This document shows positions 47,950 to 63,903 of a stretch of 64,000 nt of DNA, piece after piece. The DNA comes from Oopsacas minuta (lineage: Eukaryota > Porifera > Hexactinellida > Lyssacinosida > Leucopsacidae), in assembly GCA_024704765.1 (NCBI GenBank), contig JAKMXF010000033.1:124001-188000 (forward strand), written 5' to 3'. Under the pieces are notes generated by a model that worked only from the letters and a program-made list of their open reading frames with translations, was not told the origin of the DNA and ran no database searches. The position numbers were made by a program, and so were the translations under genes. Position 1 is the first letter of the stretch. Each line of letters begins with the position of its first letter.

Positions 47950-49842
47950 ATGGCAAACATTTATCCATCTCTTGAAGACATGGTCGTGGACAAGATGGCC
48001 AAGGTAAGTCTATTTGTTTATTTGTTTGTTTGTTTACTTTATTGTGGTGTTATTTACAGACTCAAACACAGTTCGCAGAAGCTATCACTCCTCAACAACC
48101 AGCACTGGTGAGTAACCCCCAAAACTGAACTATTTTCCTATCATAAATTCTATTTTTATCCACCATTCTTCTACTTTTAGCCTGCACAGCCTTACCAACC
48201 TCCAGTACACGTGTACCCTTCTACAACCAGTGACAGGGCTCCCCCAGCTGTAATGCCCTTCTCCTCAACCATTTACCCCTCTCTAGGAGAATATATGGGT
48301 ATCAATATGAAAGATGCACAAGTACAGCAGTATGCGGACACAGCATCAAATAGTTGTGAGTATATTGAAACCCTACAATTCTATTGGTTTATATACACCA
48401 GGGGTTTTCAACCTTTTTCTGACCACGACCCACTTTCCAACTTTTTAAAGCGTTCGCGCCTCACCCGATGAAGGCATAACCAAAACGTAAATTTCAAAAT
48501 GTATGTAGGGTTTCTAATTACGCAATGCGACACTAACCACAAATTAATAGTAATAGAATCACTGAAATTCAGTAAAAATTCCTACCTTCCACGACCCACT
48601 GGTTGAAAACCCCTGATATACACCAATAAGAATACAAAGTTATAATTTGTTATATTTTATAGCCAGCAGCTGACCATCAATTAGCTAAACAAGGAGCATG
48701 TACTGTAGTAGCTCCAGTAAGTGGAACTCATAATCCTGATATACAGAGGGCGGAAATTAAACAAGGTAAACATTTGAAGTGTCCCGTCGTACCTAGCTCC
48801 CCCCGCTATGATATGTATTGGCTGTACACATATGGCCACAAGGGGAGGAGGTGATTTGTCTCAGTAACGAGGAATTCCGTAATTCTCATCAATAATCAGA
48901 TGGATTAACGATTATTATTACATCATAGACAAATAACGATATCACCTCCTTTATATATTTGAGAAAAATTAGTGTATTTTATGGTTTATTAATAATGTTT
49001 ATGTGCAGGAGTTCGTGAGGTTATTCTGTGTAAAGCAGCTGATGGAAAAGTAGGAATTTCCATTAAGGACATCAACAAGGTAAATAAGATGTTCACGCAT
49101 TAAATATACAAACATTAACACCTGTTATTGTTCACTTAGGGAGTGTTTGTTGCTTACGTACGCAAAGGATCTCCTGGGGCTATGGCTGGACTCCGTTTCG
49201 GCGATCAGATCCTACAAATAAACAGCGAAACAGTCGCTGGCTGGACTCAGGACAAATTCAATAAAACAATAAAATCTGCCTCAGGGGGCAAAATCACTTT
49301 GGCTATTAGAGATAGGCCCTTTGAGAGGATAATTACAATGCAGAAAGATTCACAGGGTCATATTGGGTTTGCTTTCAAAAATGGAGGATCTGTCAGATTA
49401 TCAAGGATTCGTCAGCTGCCAGGTAAATAGGTGTGAAAATTATTCATATCTAACACTTTTGATACTTTATTTTATGATTAGAAATGGAATTCTCATTAAC
49501 CACTATTTGATTGAAGTCAATGGACAAAATGTTGTTGGATTGAAGGTTCGTATTATTCATAAATACATGATAGATATATACATATGAATATAAAGAAAAC
49601 AGCTGTTTTTATATTTAATCAATATAGGATAAAGATATTCAGGAAATATTTGGACAAGCTCCAAGGACTCTAGCTATCACTATCATGCCTGATTTCGTAT
49701 ATGACGTTATCATGAAACAGTGAGTTATACAAATTCATAACAGCTGATCCCAACCTCTATTGTTGTTATTTACTTGTATTCTTTCTATAGCATGGGTAGT
49801 ACTCTTAAGAAGTCGATGGATCACTCTATCCCAGACATATAA
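47950..49842 (+). CDS. SDCBP: Syntenin (two-PDZ adaptor), with a one-base frame break
   Basis: Adaptor binding syndecan tails, ALIX and PIP2, working in exosome formation and membrane traffic. Nine exons (47950-48003, 48060-48107, 48181-48355, 48667-48765, 49009-49079, 49140-49422, 49482-49545, 49628-49719, 49791-49842), about 312 residues after correction. N-terminal LYPSL-type motifs: [12 protein letters not shown] and [13 protein letters not shown]1: [41 protein letters not shown]2: [23 protein letters not shown], then, one base out of frame, IIKDSSAAR joining [21 protein letters not shown]-terminus [12 protein letters not shown]-like ([11 protein letters not shown]). A single missing base near 49384 (in AATGGAGGATC) explains the shift. 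Intron 3 carries a hAT-type element. Confidence 0.92.
48399..48615. mobile_element. hAT-type MITE with intact 8-bp target duplication
   Basis: Ends CAGGGGTTTTCAACC and GGTTGAAAACCCCTG are perfect 15-base inverted repeats, and ATATACAC flanks both sides (48391-48398, 48616-48623). The CAGGGGTTTTCAACC end is typical of hAT elements. 217 bases, non-coding, in syntenin intron 3. Perfect TIRs and duplication suggest a recent insertion. Confidence 0.93.
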
Positions 49843-50115
49843 CACCTCTCTCTATGTTACTACTGACTATATGAACTTCAATTTTACCTTAGTAACCAAC
49901 TTCCCCCTAAACTATGTACAAATGTGTGTATACATGTTATTCGTTTTCAAGAATTAAACTTGTATTCTAATAACATTGCTAATCTATTTTGTGTAATATT
50001 ATTATTCTGGGTTATTGAGTGTTCTAATAATAGTATCAAATAATTAATCACAGCTGTGAATATGTGGATAACATTATCATAGAATTCCCCGCTTATCATA
50101 GTTTAGCATTTACAG

Positions 50116-51822
50116 ATGTTTGGTGGTAGTACTAGTGTATCTCACACACCAAATCATAACCCAAACAAAGATATAGAAGTACCCAGCTGTCCAGATGATT
50201 CAATTAGCAAAATATCATTCTCACCTAATGCTAATTATCTGCTAGCTAGTTCATGGGACAATTCTGTTAGTTATGTCTAAAATTTAGTGGGAGTGTAGAG
50301 TAGTAACATTCCATTTTATCAGGTACGTTGTTGGGAAGTAGCAGATACAGGGCCAGTAGCAAAAGCTCAGATCGCTCATTCAGCTCCTGTATTATCCTGT
50401 TGTTGGCATGCTGATGGGACAAAAGCATTTACAGCTGGTTGTGATAACACAGCTAAGATTTGGGATCTTGCTTCTAACCAAACCATGGATGTAGCTGCCC
50501 ATGAGAGCCCGATCAGGAGTGTGAATTGGGTACAGGGAAAATCTTACAGTTGTCTCATGACTGGATCATGGGACAAGACTCTTAAAGTTAGTCAACAATG
50601 CAATCAATACAAATACATCTATAGCAATGTATTATTTGTTGTTTTAAAGCTTATTATTGTTTATAGTTTTGGGATACAAGAGCTCCCACTCCCAGCCTAG
50701 TGTTACAGCTACCAGAGAGGTGTTATTGTGTCGATGTGGTAAGATACATAGTTTATACATATCCCGGTTGCTATGTAACACCTATATGTATAATATTTAT
50801 AGCAATACCCTATGGCGGTAGTTGGAACAGCTAACAGAGGATTGGTAGTGTATCAACTTGAGAATCAACCTTCTGAGTATAAGGTGAGTAATTTGAATTA
50901 TTCAGAGATTAACTATCTTCCATTCGACTGTACTTTACGATAAGTATATTTCTAGAAAATAGATTCTCCTCTCAAATATCAGGTAACGACGGTCAACTCT
51001 CGTTAGAACGAAGTCCTCCAGTTTCACTTGGTTATTACGGGAGTTTTCTGTATATTTAGCATAGATGTATTAGCATATTTACAGATAAGAATCAACAACC
51101 TACTGGATTTGCTCTAGGCTCTATTGAGGGTAGAGTAGCTATACATTACATGCAAACAACTAATCCGTATGTAGATAAAGTCAACAACAAACAGGACTAG
51201 TATTAATATTGTTATTTGTTGTTTAGTGGGAAGGATAACTTCACATTTAAATGTCACAGGTCAGCTCCGCCTTCTCAACCAAATCAAGCACAAGAGATAT
51301 ATGCAGTTAGTTGAATAATTGACATAGGGGGCAACTGGACCTGTTCTATTTATATCCTATATTGTATTGCTTTAGGTAAATGATATCGCATTCCACCACC
51401 AACATGGTACACTATCTACTGTTGGGTCAGATGGAAGATTCAGTTTCTGGGATAAAGATGCTAGAATGAAACTTAAGGTTTGTTTATGTTTTTGTTTACT
51501 TGTAGAATGTTGTAAATATAAATTGTTGCCTTTTGTCACCTTTCTCGGAGGTGTGAAAAATATTTCCATAGACATCAGAAGCTATGGAGCAGCCAATAGT
51601 ATCTTGTGGATTCAATTATGATGGACAGATATTCGGATATGCAGTCAGTTATGATTGGTCTAAGGTAGGCGGAATTCATTTATGATTTCTCATAATAGCT
51701 ATTAGTAAATAACAACAAATTTTGTGTGTTTACAGGGACACGAAAATTACTTTTCTCAAAAGAAAAACTATATTTTCTTGAGAAAGGCAGAGGACGACTT
51801 ACGACCGAAAAAGAAGAAATAG
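50116..51822 (+). CDS. RAE1: mRNA export factor RAE1 (Gle2)
   Basis: WD40 propeller that binds NUP98 and works in mRNA export and spindle assembly. Ten exons (50116-50265, 50323-50586, 50667-50738, 50803-50883, 50956-50982, 51060-51166, 51227-51305, 51376-51477, 51572-51664, 51736-51822), 353 residues (human 368). Landm arks: MFGGS start, [30 protein letters not shown]-type [10 protein letters not shown] then [83 protein letters not shown] and [20 protein letters not shown]. Exon 5 is only 27 bases. The ATG follows TTACAG directly, an acceptor-like site. Intron 5 holds a TIR-element remnant. Confidence 0.95.
50988..51051. mobile_element. Short CAACTC TIR-element derivative in RAE1 intron 5
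   Basis: CGGTCAACTCTCGTTAGAAC and GGTTATTACGGGAGTTTTCTG recall the two ends of the CAGTCAACTC family with the core lost. Confidence 0.5.
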
Positions 51823-52172
51823 AATTATATTTGGGTTCATTCATTCACTTGCTTGATTCGACTGATATTATTATTCATAGCTAATTGTAGTATATTTTAG
51901 ATATTTTCTAACTAGACTGAGCGAAGTACGCCGAAGGGTGCTACTGGGTTTCTCTGTTCTGCAAATTTCCTGTTTGTGGAAGTTCATTTGTATGGGACTA
52001 GGGATTCCCTTTTTTCCTCCTTTTCCACATGCCCGGTTTCGCTGCTTAAGAGATTTAATAGACGCATAACTGATAAAGTTTGAAACAATAATTATCCCAT
52101 AAATAGTTATAAATGTACCTGTATGTGTAAACTAGCGGCCTGATATGATAAATAGAGGATGTCTCTAACAGA
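51823..52172. other. Intergenic region RAE1 / AGBL5
   Basis: 350 bases, no open frame or repeat recognised. TCTCTAACAG lies two bases before the AGBL5 start codon. Confidence 0.45.
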
Positions 52173-57133
<4,961 letters not shown>

Positions 57134-57269
57134 ATATACGTCAACATATATCTCAAGTGTGAAATAAATACAAACAAAACACAATAACAAACAAGCTGTA
57201 TGTAAATACTGCAACCTAATAATGCGAACTCTATTAATTAAATCTAAACTAAGAAACTATTTGAACTAT

Positions 57270-60200
57270 TTATATCTTGTCTATTCGTCAGCTGTTTTTC
57301 ACCTCGTAAGGTATTCTGAAAACATCAATTTTGAAATGTGAACTCAATTCTTTGACCTATCAACAGAAGAATGTGAATTTTGGTACCGTGGGGGTCCTAA
57401 AAGTGACCCTCTGTCTCTGTAAACTCACCACAACAAAACCGAAATGAAAGTGTGAGAGTAGTAACACAATAACATAAGCGTATAGCACACCAATTTCTAT
57501 CTGTGGCACAGCTACTGAGGTTATAAGGGATATTACGGCTAGCAAAACCAAACTGTTAAATATCCTGAATCTTACTCCAGACATCTGTGAGATTATCAGG
57601 TTACACTACATGGGACAGATGTCATTTGTTTGTTTGTGTTTGTTTGATTGTACATACCGTTACATTCGAGAATGCTATTCCTATAGCAGAACAGAAGCAC
57701 CTTATCTCTATCTGCATTACCTTATTAGGAGATACTACAGACCAGATAATAAACACTAGGATTAAACCAGTAAGTGGTATAAATGGAGAGATGGAATCTA
57801 TAAAGCTGTCACACTTGTTCTCCTTGTTCACATAACTCCTAATTAAATTATAGAAATATGAGAGGACCCGATAATCCCTCCTCTCCTGGGTTTCCCCAAC
57901 AACTCACACTATCACATTCCATAAACTGACCAACAGACTAATGGCAGTACCACCTACAAACAAACAAACAAACAAACATACAAAACACATAATGTTTATT
58001 ACCTGCCATACCACTGACGTATAACACAATCAGAGGAATACCAAATCCTTCCAAATACCTTCCAAGAACACTCCATACTTCCATACCAAATATTCCTGTT
58101 ACTAAGTAAGCAGCTGATATACCCTATAGATACAATTTATTAACAGGGGGCGATCCCCTGGAGAGGAGGGGGCAATTTATCTATAGGAACATATAGTAAA
58201 TAATTGGATTGGTAAACAGCATAAATAATATATGTAAATTAGTTAGTGAGTCAAGTCAAAGTAAATATGTAATACAGCACAATTGTCCTTGCAGTATAGC
58301 TCATCTTTCAGTAGAGATATGTCTAAGAATAGGAAATTATAGCTCCTGGTATTGAGGTCCAGTTTATGAGTTATCCTATCGGTGAGTACTAGAGGTTCCC
58401 CTTCATCAACTGGTACCAATTCACACCTATAAGAACTGAGACAATTGTCCCCTATGATCTCATCAAAGTATCCAGGTAGTCTGCTAACAGTCAGACTTAT
58501 AGAGCCTAATAGACCGGAATTAGCTGTGATTCTAACATTGTTATGCCAGATATAAAAGGGAGGACTCTCAATGGTAGAAACAGATCTTGTGAGAGTATTA
58601 ACATCCAGGATACTCCAGCTGTACCCTTCTAGTATACGTCCTGTTATTGAGTCATATTTCATTAGCTCTGGTTTAGTGAACAGGGCTTTGGTTAGAAGTT
58701 CATTTTTCTTCTCTAAACTTGATACTCTTCTTTTCAGCTCAGCTGTCTCTCTCTCTATATTCAGATAATGCTCATTCATGTTTCTATCTGGTAGAGTGTC
58801 CTGCTGTCGTGTAACCACTATTTCTTCTATCTGGGTTATTGCATTGGTGATTCGTGATGATTCACATTTGTTAGAGCATTTATTCATATGATCTTCTAAC
58901 TCATCTCTTTTCATAACTACTTCACAATTCGTACAAGATACTGTATGCGGACTACAGGTGAAGAGATGTTTTTCTAGATCTATAGCTTGTAGCTCTACCC
59001 CACAGATCTCACAGGACACCTGTCTCATTACACACACCTTCCCGTGTTGCTCCATAGACCTACGGCTAATCCCTAATTCACATTTATTAGGACATTTATA
59101 TAGAAGCTCTTTGCAACGTTGTAAATGAATTTCCCCTTCCGTCACGGTACCAGTCCAGCTGCATCCCCGAGAAGATAAGGGACATTTCATGACTAGGCGT
59201 GCCACTAGCTCGCGTATGTCTCTAACCGGTGTTGCTTTGTCCGGACCATAGGAACAAGGTTTGCAAGTTGTCATCCCCTGGAAGGTGCAAGCGTCCCTTT
59301 TCACACCTTGACATAGGGTACAGATTACCAGAGCCTCTTCTATGATCGTGAAAGCCCGCATGAATAACTCCCTGTGGTATCCGCCATATCTTGTGACGTC
59401 ATTTTGTGATACTGTAGTATAGAGCAGTGGAGATAGTTTATCTGGAACAGCCATATATACTTGTTTACTTAGAGGTTAGTTTGTATACAGTTAGTGTTTG
59501 TATTGTATTATTATGTTATTGTGCAGTAATAACTATTCTATTCGCACAATTAAAGTTTACACCTGGAAAAGGTATGGCAATAAACTGGTTGAATGGAATG
59601 TGTTTGTTAATTATTAATTACCTGATGTACGAAATCAAATATCCAAGGTAGGAACAAAACTCCTGTATTGTACTTCTCCCAGTGAGATAAGTAGAATCCG
59701 ATTATTCCCATTATAACTGTGAAGAATATGATACCCTCTGTAAGTCCTATTCCCTGGCCTAGTCCTAGCCCTGAGGCAGCAGTTAAAGGGATTATGAATG
59801 CTACTATACTGTCCAAACCATGATCAAATAATTCTCCTATACACATTATTTATTGTAACAGCCATACAATAATTTCTATACAATGTAGCCTCCTTAAACT
59901 GGGTCGGAAAATGCTACCCAGTTTGTAGAGGCACACTGTACTTATTTTCACACCTAAAGGTGTGGAAGTCTTGGTCCTCCTAGCCTGCTTACCGTCCATA
60001 CCGTCCAGATTGTAACCAGTGAAATGAGCGACCGCAGAGTAGGCCCACACCCATGAGGGAATACCAGCTGTGTTCTTGAAGTCATAATCATACCAACCAA
60101 TCAGAATATAGGTAGACAGGACTAATAGGAATCCTACTACGGTCATTAGATTGGGAGCTACCCATCTTGGCGTTAACTACAGGAATGGGTAAAAGGAATT

Positions 60201-62351
60201 TACAATTGTTATGTGTATTTGAGTGCAGTACAAAGAATTAGTTATTAATAATTTGTAACAACAACAACAACAACAACAACAAATGGCTACAGAAACAGAG
60301 GACAAAGAATTCGTACCCACATTCGAAATAAAATCCCATCCAACAGACATACGAGCATATCAAAATCCATTCCCAGATTATATGTCTGCAATGTCTAACG
60401 AAACTTCTCTCATACACATAGCACAAGAAATTGTTATAAGCACAGATTTTATAAACAAAATTAAGTATTTTATAGCAGAACAGCTGGAGGTTATTGGAGA
60501 TAATTATTTGGATAAACTATCATATCAAGATGATAAGACCGTTTATACAGGGAGTTGTGGGCTGGCTTTTTTGTATATTAAGCTAGGTAATGGAATGTAT
60601 AAAAGAGATTCAAAGGCAGCTAAGTCTTTTCTGGAAATGGCAGGGGAAATTCTTGAAACGGTAGGTTCATATTTTAACGCCTTTTACAGATAATGTATAT
60701 TCACCTATTAGCAATTTGTTATTTTGTATTGTAAATAGAACGCATAATAGCAAGTTCACGTGTTGCAAGGAAATTCATATAAATACGATTTGTTAACAAG
60801 CGAACTACTGTCATTTGTAGGCAAGAGATGAAGTATATAAAGCATATCCAGCGTTTCTAATGGGGGACGGTGGTCCATGGACTCTATCGATACTACACGC
60901 ACAAGCTACGGGAGATAAGGACAGTATAGCTAAGTACACGGCAGAACTAGTGCATTTACATCACCATGTAGTTTGTAGTAAGAAAAATAATGAAGATGAG
61001 TTATTGTATGGAAGTGCTGGGTATTTGTATTGTCTGTTGTTAGTAAGGAAACTTGTACCTGAAGCCAATATAAATGACGAATTAGTTAAGAAAGTCAGTG
61101 ATGTGTTGGTAGAACATGGGATCAAATTGGCTCAATCTTTAGGACCAATTCCTCCCCTGATGTACTCATTCGCAGCAAAACAGTATATAGGAGCTGCCCA
61201 CGGATTAGCTGGTGTAGTGTACATACTGCTATGTAGTGCTGAGCTGATGGGAAGCAATGAAAACATGGATAATATAATATCATGTCTAGAGTATCTGCAG
61301 GGGGTAAAGTATGCTTCAGGTAGGTTAAAGACAACCCCAGGGCAAAGGGCAGTGATGGCGTCTGTCAATAAACTCATTATGCTAGACATGAATCAGTTCC
61401 TTGCATGCCAATGACTCTATGATATCTCTAGGGAACTTCCCCACTCAGTTCGGAGATACAGATGACATGAGGTTACACTGGTGTCACGGAGCTCCTGGCA
61501 TAGCAGTACTATTCTGTAAAGCATATAGTGTTACTCATAATATAAAATATCTCAAGACTGCTGTACAAGCAGCTAGACTTGTATGGGACAGAGGTCTGAT
61601 CAAGAAAGGAATTTCTCTATGTCATGGTGTAGCAGGGAATGCATACACATTCCTACAGTTATTTAAGGTAACTATGGTTGGATACACGCAGTAAATACGA
61701 GAAATATATTGTTTGTTTATTACTTTATTATCAACTAAGGTTACACAAGATGCAGAGTATCTCTACAATGCTCTCAAGTTCGCTGAATGGTGTATAGATG
61801 CTACTAAGGCTAGAGGGAGACCAGATAGACCGTTCACACTGTTTGAGGGACTAGCAGGTGCTATATACTTCCTTAACGACCTACTGGACATCAAGAATGC
61901 AGCATTCCCCGGATACGAGTTGTAATATATTATTATTGACAAAATATATACGTTTAGTATATGAATATCGAGTGTATCATTTCTATACAATATTACAAAT
62001 ATATTTAAGGTATTGGGATGATTTTCAAAGGACACATCCATAGATACGCATTTGGCTTTAAGTTATGTCTAGTTAAAATCCATAAAACAAATAAATTTAA
62101 TACTCACCTCCACCATTTTGTTCCAACAAGGATTGACTACATACACTGAATAAGGACTTGTATCTCTGCAACTATACTATAATGTATTAATATAAATTGA
62201 GTACCTAGGAGTGTTTATTCGCCCCCTGGGGGTACATAATTGCCCTGTCAACAACAACAACAACAACAACAACAACAACGCTTACCTTATAGTTGTCAAA
62301 TCCTTTGAGTTGTCTATCATTTAGATACGGTACCCCTGTTATCATATTCAT
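57270..62351 (-). CDS. SELENOI: Ethanolaminephosphotransferase 1 with in-frame TGA at the Sec position
   Basis: CDP-alcohol phosphotransferase that makes phosphatidylethanolamine in ER/Golgi membranes. Nine minus-strand exons: 62351-62286, 62176-62108, 60176-59954, 59836-59622, 58123-58003, 57953-57908, 57838-57658, 57584-57429, 57356-57270. Conserved start VPYLNDRQLKGFDNYK, then YSVYVVNPCWNKMVE, LTPRWVAPNLMTVVGFL, catalytic motif DGMDGKQARRTKTSTPLGEL with FDHGLDS (DG..AR........G...D...D), SHWEKYNTGVLFLPW, many helices, and C-terminus VVKELSSHFKIDVFRIP YEVKNS. There TGA (57290-57288) falls where human SELENOI has Sec (NSDU), followed by five codons and TAA at 57270-57272. Length is 381 residues to the TGA or 387 with Sec. 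Intron 2 contains LANCL and intron 4 contains a TRAF-like gene. Its 3' end meets that of AGBL5 137 bases away. Confidence 0.92.
58243..59454 (-). CDS. TRAF-like protein (RING-like, TRAF zinc fingers, coiled coil, MATH), nested in SELENOI intron 4
   Basis: Intronless, 403 residues. Residues about 44-70 are a reduced RING-like motif (VICTLCQGVKRDACTFQG, TTCKPC). Residues 85-200 hold several TRAF-type zinc fingers (CPLSSRGCSWTGTVTEGEIH, CPNKCELGISRRSMEQH, VSCEICGVELQAIDLEKH, SCTNCEVVMKRDELEDH). A short coiled coil (ERETAELKRRVSSLEKKNEL) comes before a MATH/TRAF-C-like domain (about 275-403, YSWSILDVN ... HIYFDL). It is on the same strand as its host and wholly within intron 4 (59621-58124). Layout like the gene at 33805. 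Confidence 0.88.
   Translation of the reverse strand: MAVPDKLSPLLYTTVSQNDVTRYGGYHRELFMRAFTIIEEALVICTLCQGVKRDACTFQGMTTCKPCSYGPDKATPVRDIRELVARLVMKCPLSSRGCSWTGTVTEGEIHLQRCKELLYKCPNKCELGISRRSMEQHGKVCVMRQVSCEICGVELQAIDLEKHLFTCSPHTVSCTNCEVVMKRDELEDHMNKCSNKCESSRITNAITQIEEIVVTRQQDTLPDRNMNEHYLNIERETAELKRRVSSLEKKNELLTKALFTKPELMKYDSITGRILEGYSWSILDVNTLTRSVSTIESPPFYIWHNNVRITANSGLLGSISLTVSRLPGYFDEIIGDNCLSSYRCELVPVDEGEPLVLTDRITHKLDLNTRSYNFLFLDISLLKDELYCKDNCAVLHIYFDLTH
60257..60281. repeat. (CAA)8 directly before the LANCL start codon
   Basis: Pure CAA run in the 5' leader, ending at the ATG. Confidence 0.95.
60283..61925 (+). CDS. LANCL: LanC-like protein (LANCL), nested antisense in SELENOI intron 2
   Basis: Zinc-containing glutathione transferase-like protein that adds glutathione to dehydro-amino acids in proteins. 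Four exons (60283-60660, 60821-61319, 61432-61667, 61740-61925), 432 residues (human LANCL1 399, LANCL2 450). Alpha-barrel repeats with YTGSCGLAFLYIKLG, GDGGPWTLSILHA, LYGSAGYLYCLLL, IGAAHGLAGVVYILL, then zinc site LHWCHGAPGIAVLF and SLCHGVAGNAYTFL (Cys, Cys, His), and the end RPFTLFEGLAGAIYFLNDLL with FPGYEL, as in human LANCL. The start codon directly follows (CAA)8. It is completely inside SELENOI intron 2 (60177-62107) on the other strand. Confidence 0.93.
62246..62279. repeat. (CAA)n in SELENOI intron 1
   Basis: About eleven CAA units on the plus strand, just downstream (in gene sense) of the exon 1 donor. Confidence 0.95.
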
Positions 62352-62392
62352 TCTGTTATAATCTAATTATATAAATATACACAAACAAGTGA

Positions 62393-63903
62393 ATGGAGTT
62401 TTATACTACAAGGAAGCCCCCCACAAAACGGCGGAATATTCAACATCATCTAGTGGATGGTCTCCAAAAGGATGAAGCATATCCTTTGTCAATTAATATG
62501 TACAGAGACCCCCCTACTGAGGATATTATGTTGGAAGAGTTTAAAGAACTAGCGCTTAAGCGTAGAAATTGTTAGTTATCAATTCTGGAAATATTAAAAT
62601 ATTGTTTGCTATGTTTTATTAATATTACTTTTTTTGTAGTGCTGAAAGAGATAGAATACTTCAACAGTAAGTTTCAAAAATGGGGGGAAGATTGGAAAAT
62701 GAGAATGAGAGACATTTCTAAATCAAATAAACTACACGTAAGTATGTTTGTAAACAAATAACAAACAATAAATACGTTCTGAATATTGTTGATGTTATAG
62801 GTAGACAGGATAGATGAAGATAGTCAGAAGATAAGAAGGAGAGACTATATATCACATTTTCTACTCAGATTAGCTTATTCTCAAAGGTAACTCAGATAAC
62901 TCCAGTCTATGGGTCCTCTCACTTTACTTCTTAAAATTTTAGTGAGCATCTGAGGAGATGGATGGTTTTACATGAAACTGATTTATTCAGGTAAACTAAC
63001 CGCCTTTATAATCTCTAAATAACAACAGGCTTATTGTATTTAACGCGTAGATACAGATTTGAGAATGCTACAGAAGTGGAAAGATTCGAATTTATGTCGA
63101 AGGACCCAGATTTAAAGTCTTACTCTCAAGTTAGTAATAATAGAATAGAGTGTCGGTTAATTGGGTCACTTTGTCCCGAGGGCATTTTGGCGACACAATA
63201 AGCAGGGACGGATGAATTATTAATTACAGACATATTTTAGATAGAAGATTCAGAATTTCAGTTAGTTGAAGAATCTCTTTTAGAGAGTTATATTAAATTC
63301 CTTAGGGACAAAATCAATAAGGAAAATGTAAAGTTTTACAAAGTAAGTTATTTGTACGGAAATATATTTATGAGCTAAGCCAGGGCCCGTAGAGATCTGT
63401 GCTGTGTGTATTCTGTTTAGATACCATTCACTCTAGTACCGAATCTAGTGTCTAACAGATCTATTTTTATACAAAACGTGAGTTGGATTTGTATTGGAAA
63501 TATGTCCCACTGTATTTGGAATTCTTGTACTTGTGTAGGGTTACGCTTATTTGCCTTCCTGGGATCTACAGACAATAGTCACAAGTGTATTCCGAGCTAA
63601 ACTCTCTCTAGCATTAACAGTAGGTTAATATTATCTAAAAAATTATTGCTATATGAAACGTGTTACGTTGCTATATTTAGAATACTAGTAGGAAATTAGA
63701 AAGAGCAAGAGATGATGAGAGAATATGGAAATTCTTAACTCAATTAGAGTGAGTTCTATAATGAGACTAAACAGAGGTCTGGGAACTTGTACTTCTCATG
63801 AGGTTATCTTACATCTCTTTATAGTACGTATTATGAGGGACCTGAATACAGAGGAACTTCTAAAAAAAATAATGAGAAGATTAGTGTTGGAGATATTGAA
63901 GAT
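62393..63903 (+). CDS. PRIM2: DNA primase large subunit, 5' part (cut by window end)
   Basis: Regulatory subunit of primase in the polymerase alpha complex. Ten exons seen: 62393-62570, 62640-62737, 62801-62886, 62943-62990, 63051-63129, 63241-63342, 63421-63477, 63539-63619, 63681-63748, 63825-63903. Landmarks: basic start MEFYTTRKPPTKRRN, YPLSINMYRDPPTEDIMLEE, RRRDYISHFLLRLAYSQSEH, LRRWMVLHETDLFRYRFENA, YKIPFTLVPNLVSNRS, GYAYLPSWDLQTIV, SVFRAKLSLALT, RDDERIWKFLTQL and KISVGDIED, in the order of human PRIM2 residues 1-270. The iron-sulphur C-terminal domain lies beyond the window. It is divergent from SELENOI: the two start codons are only 42 bases apart, so they share a very short promoter. 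Confidence 0.94.

Noticed and set aside
60238-60426. Minus-strand frame over LANCL exon 1
   Set aside because: Antisense shadow; the LANCL frame is well supported, and the region is an EPT1 intron.
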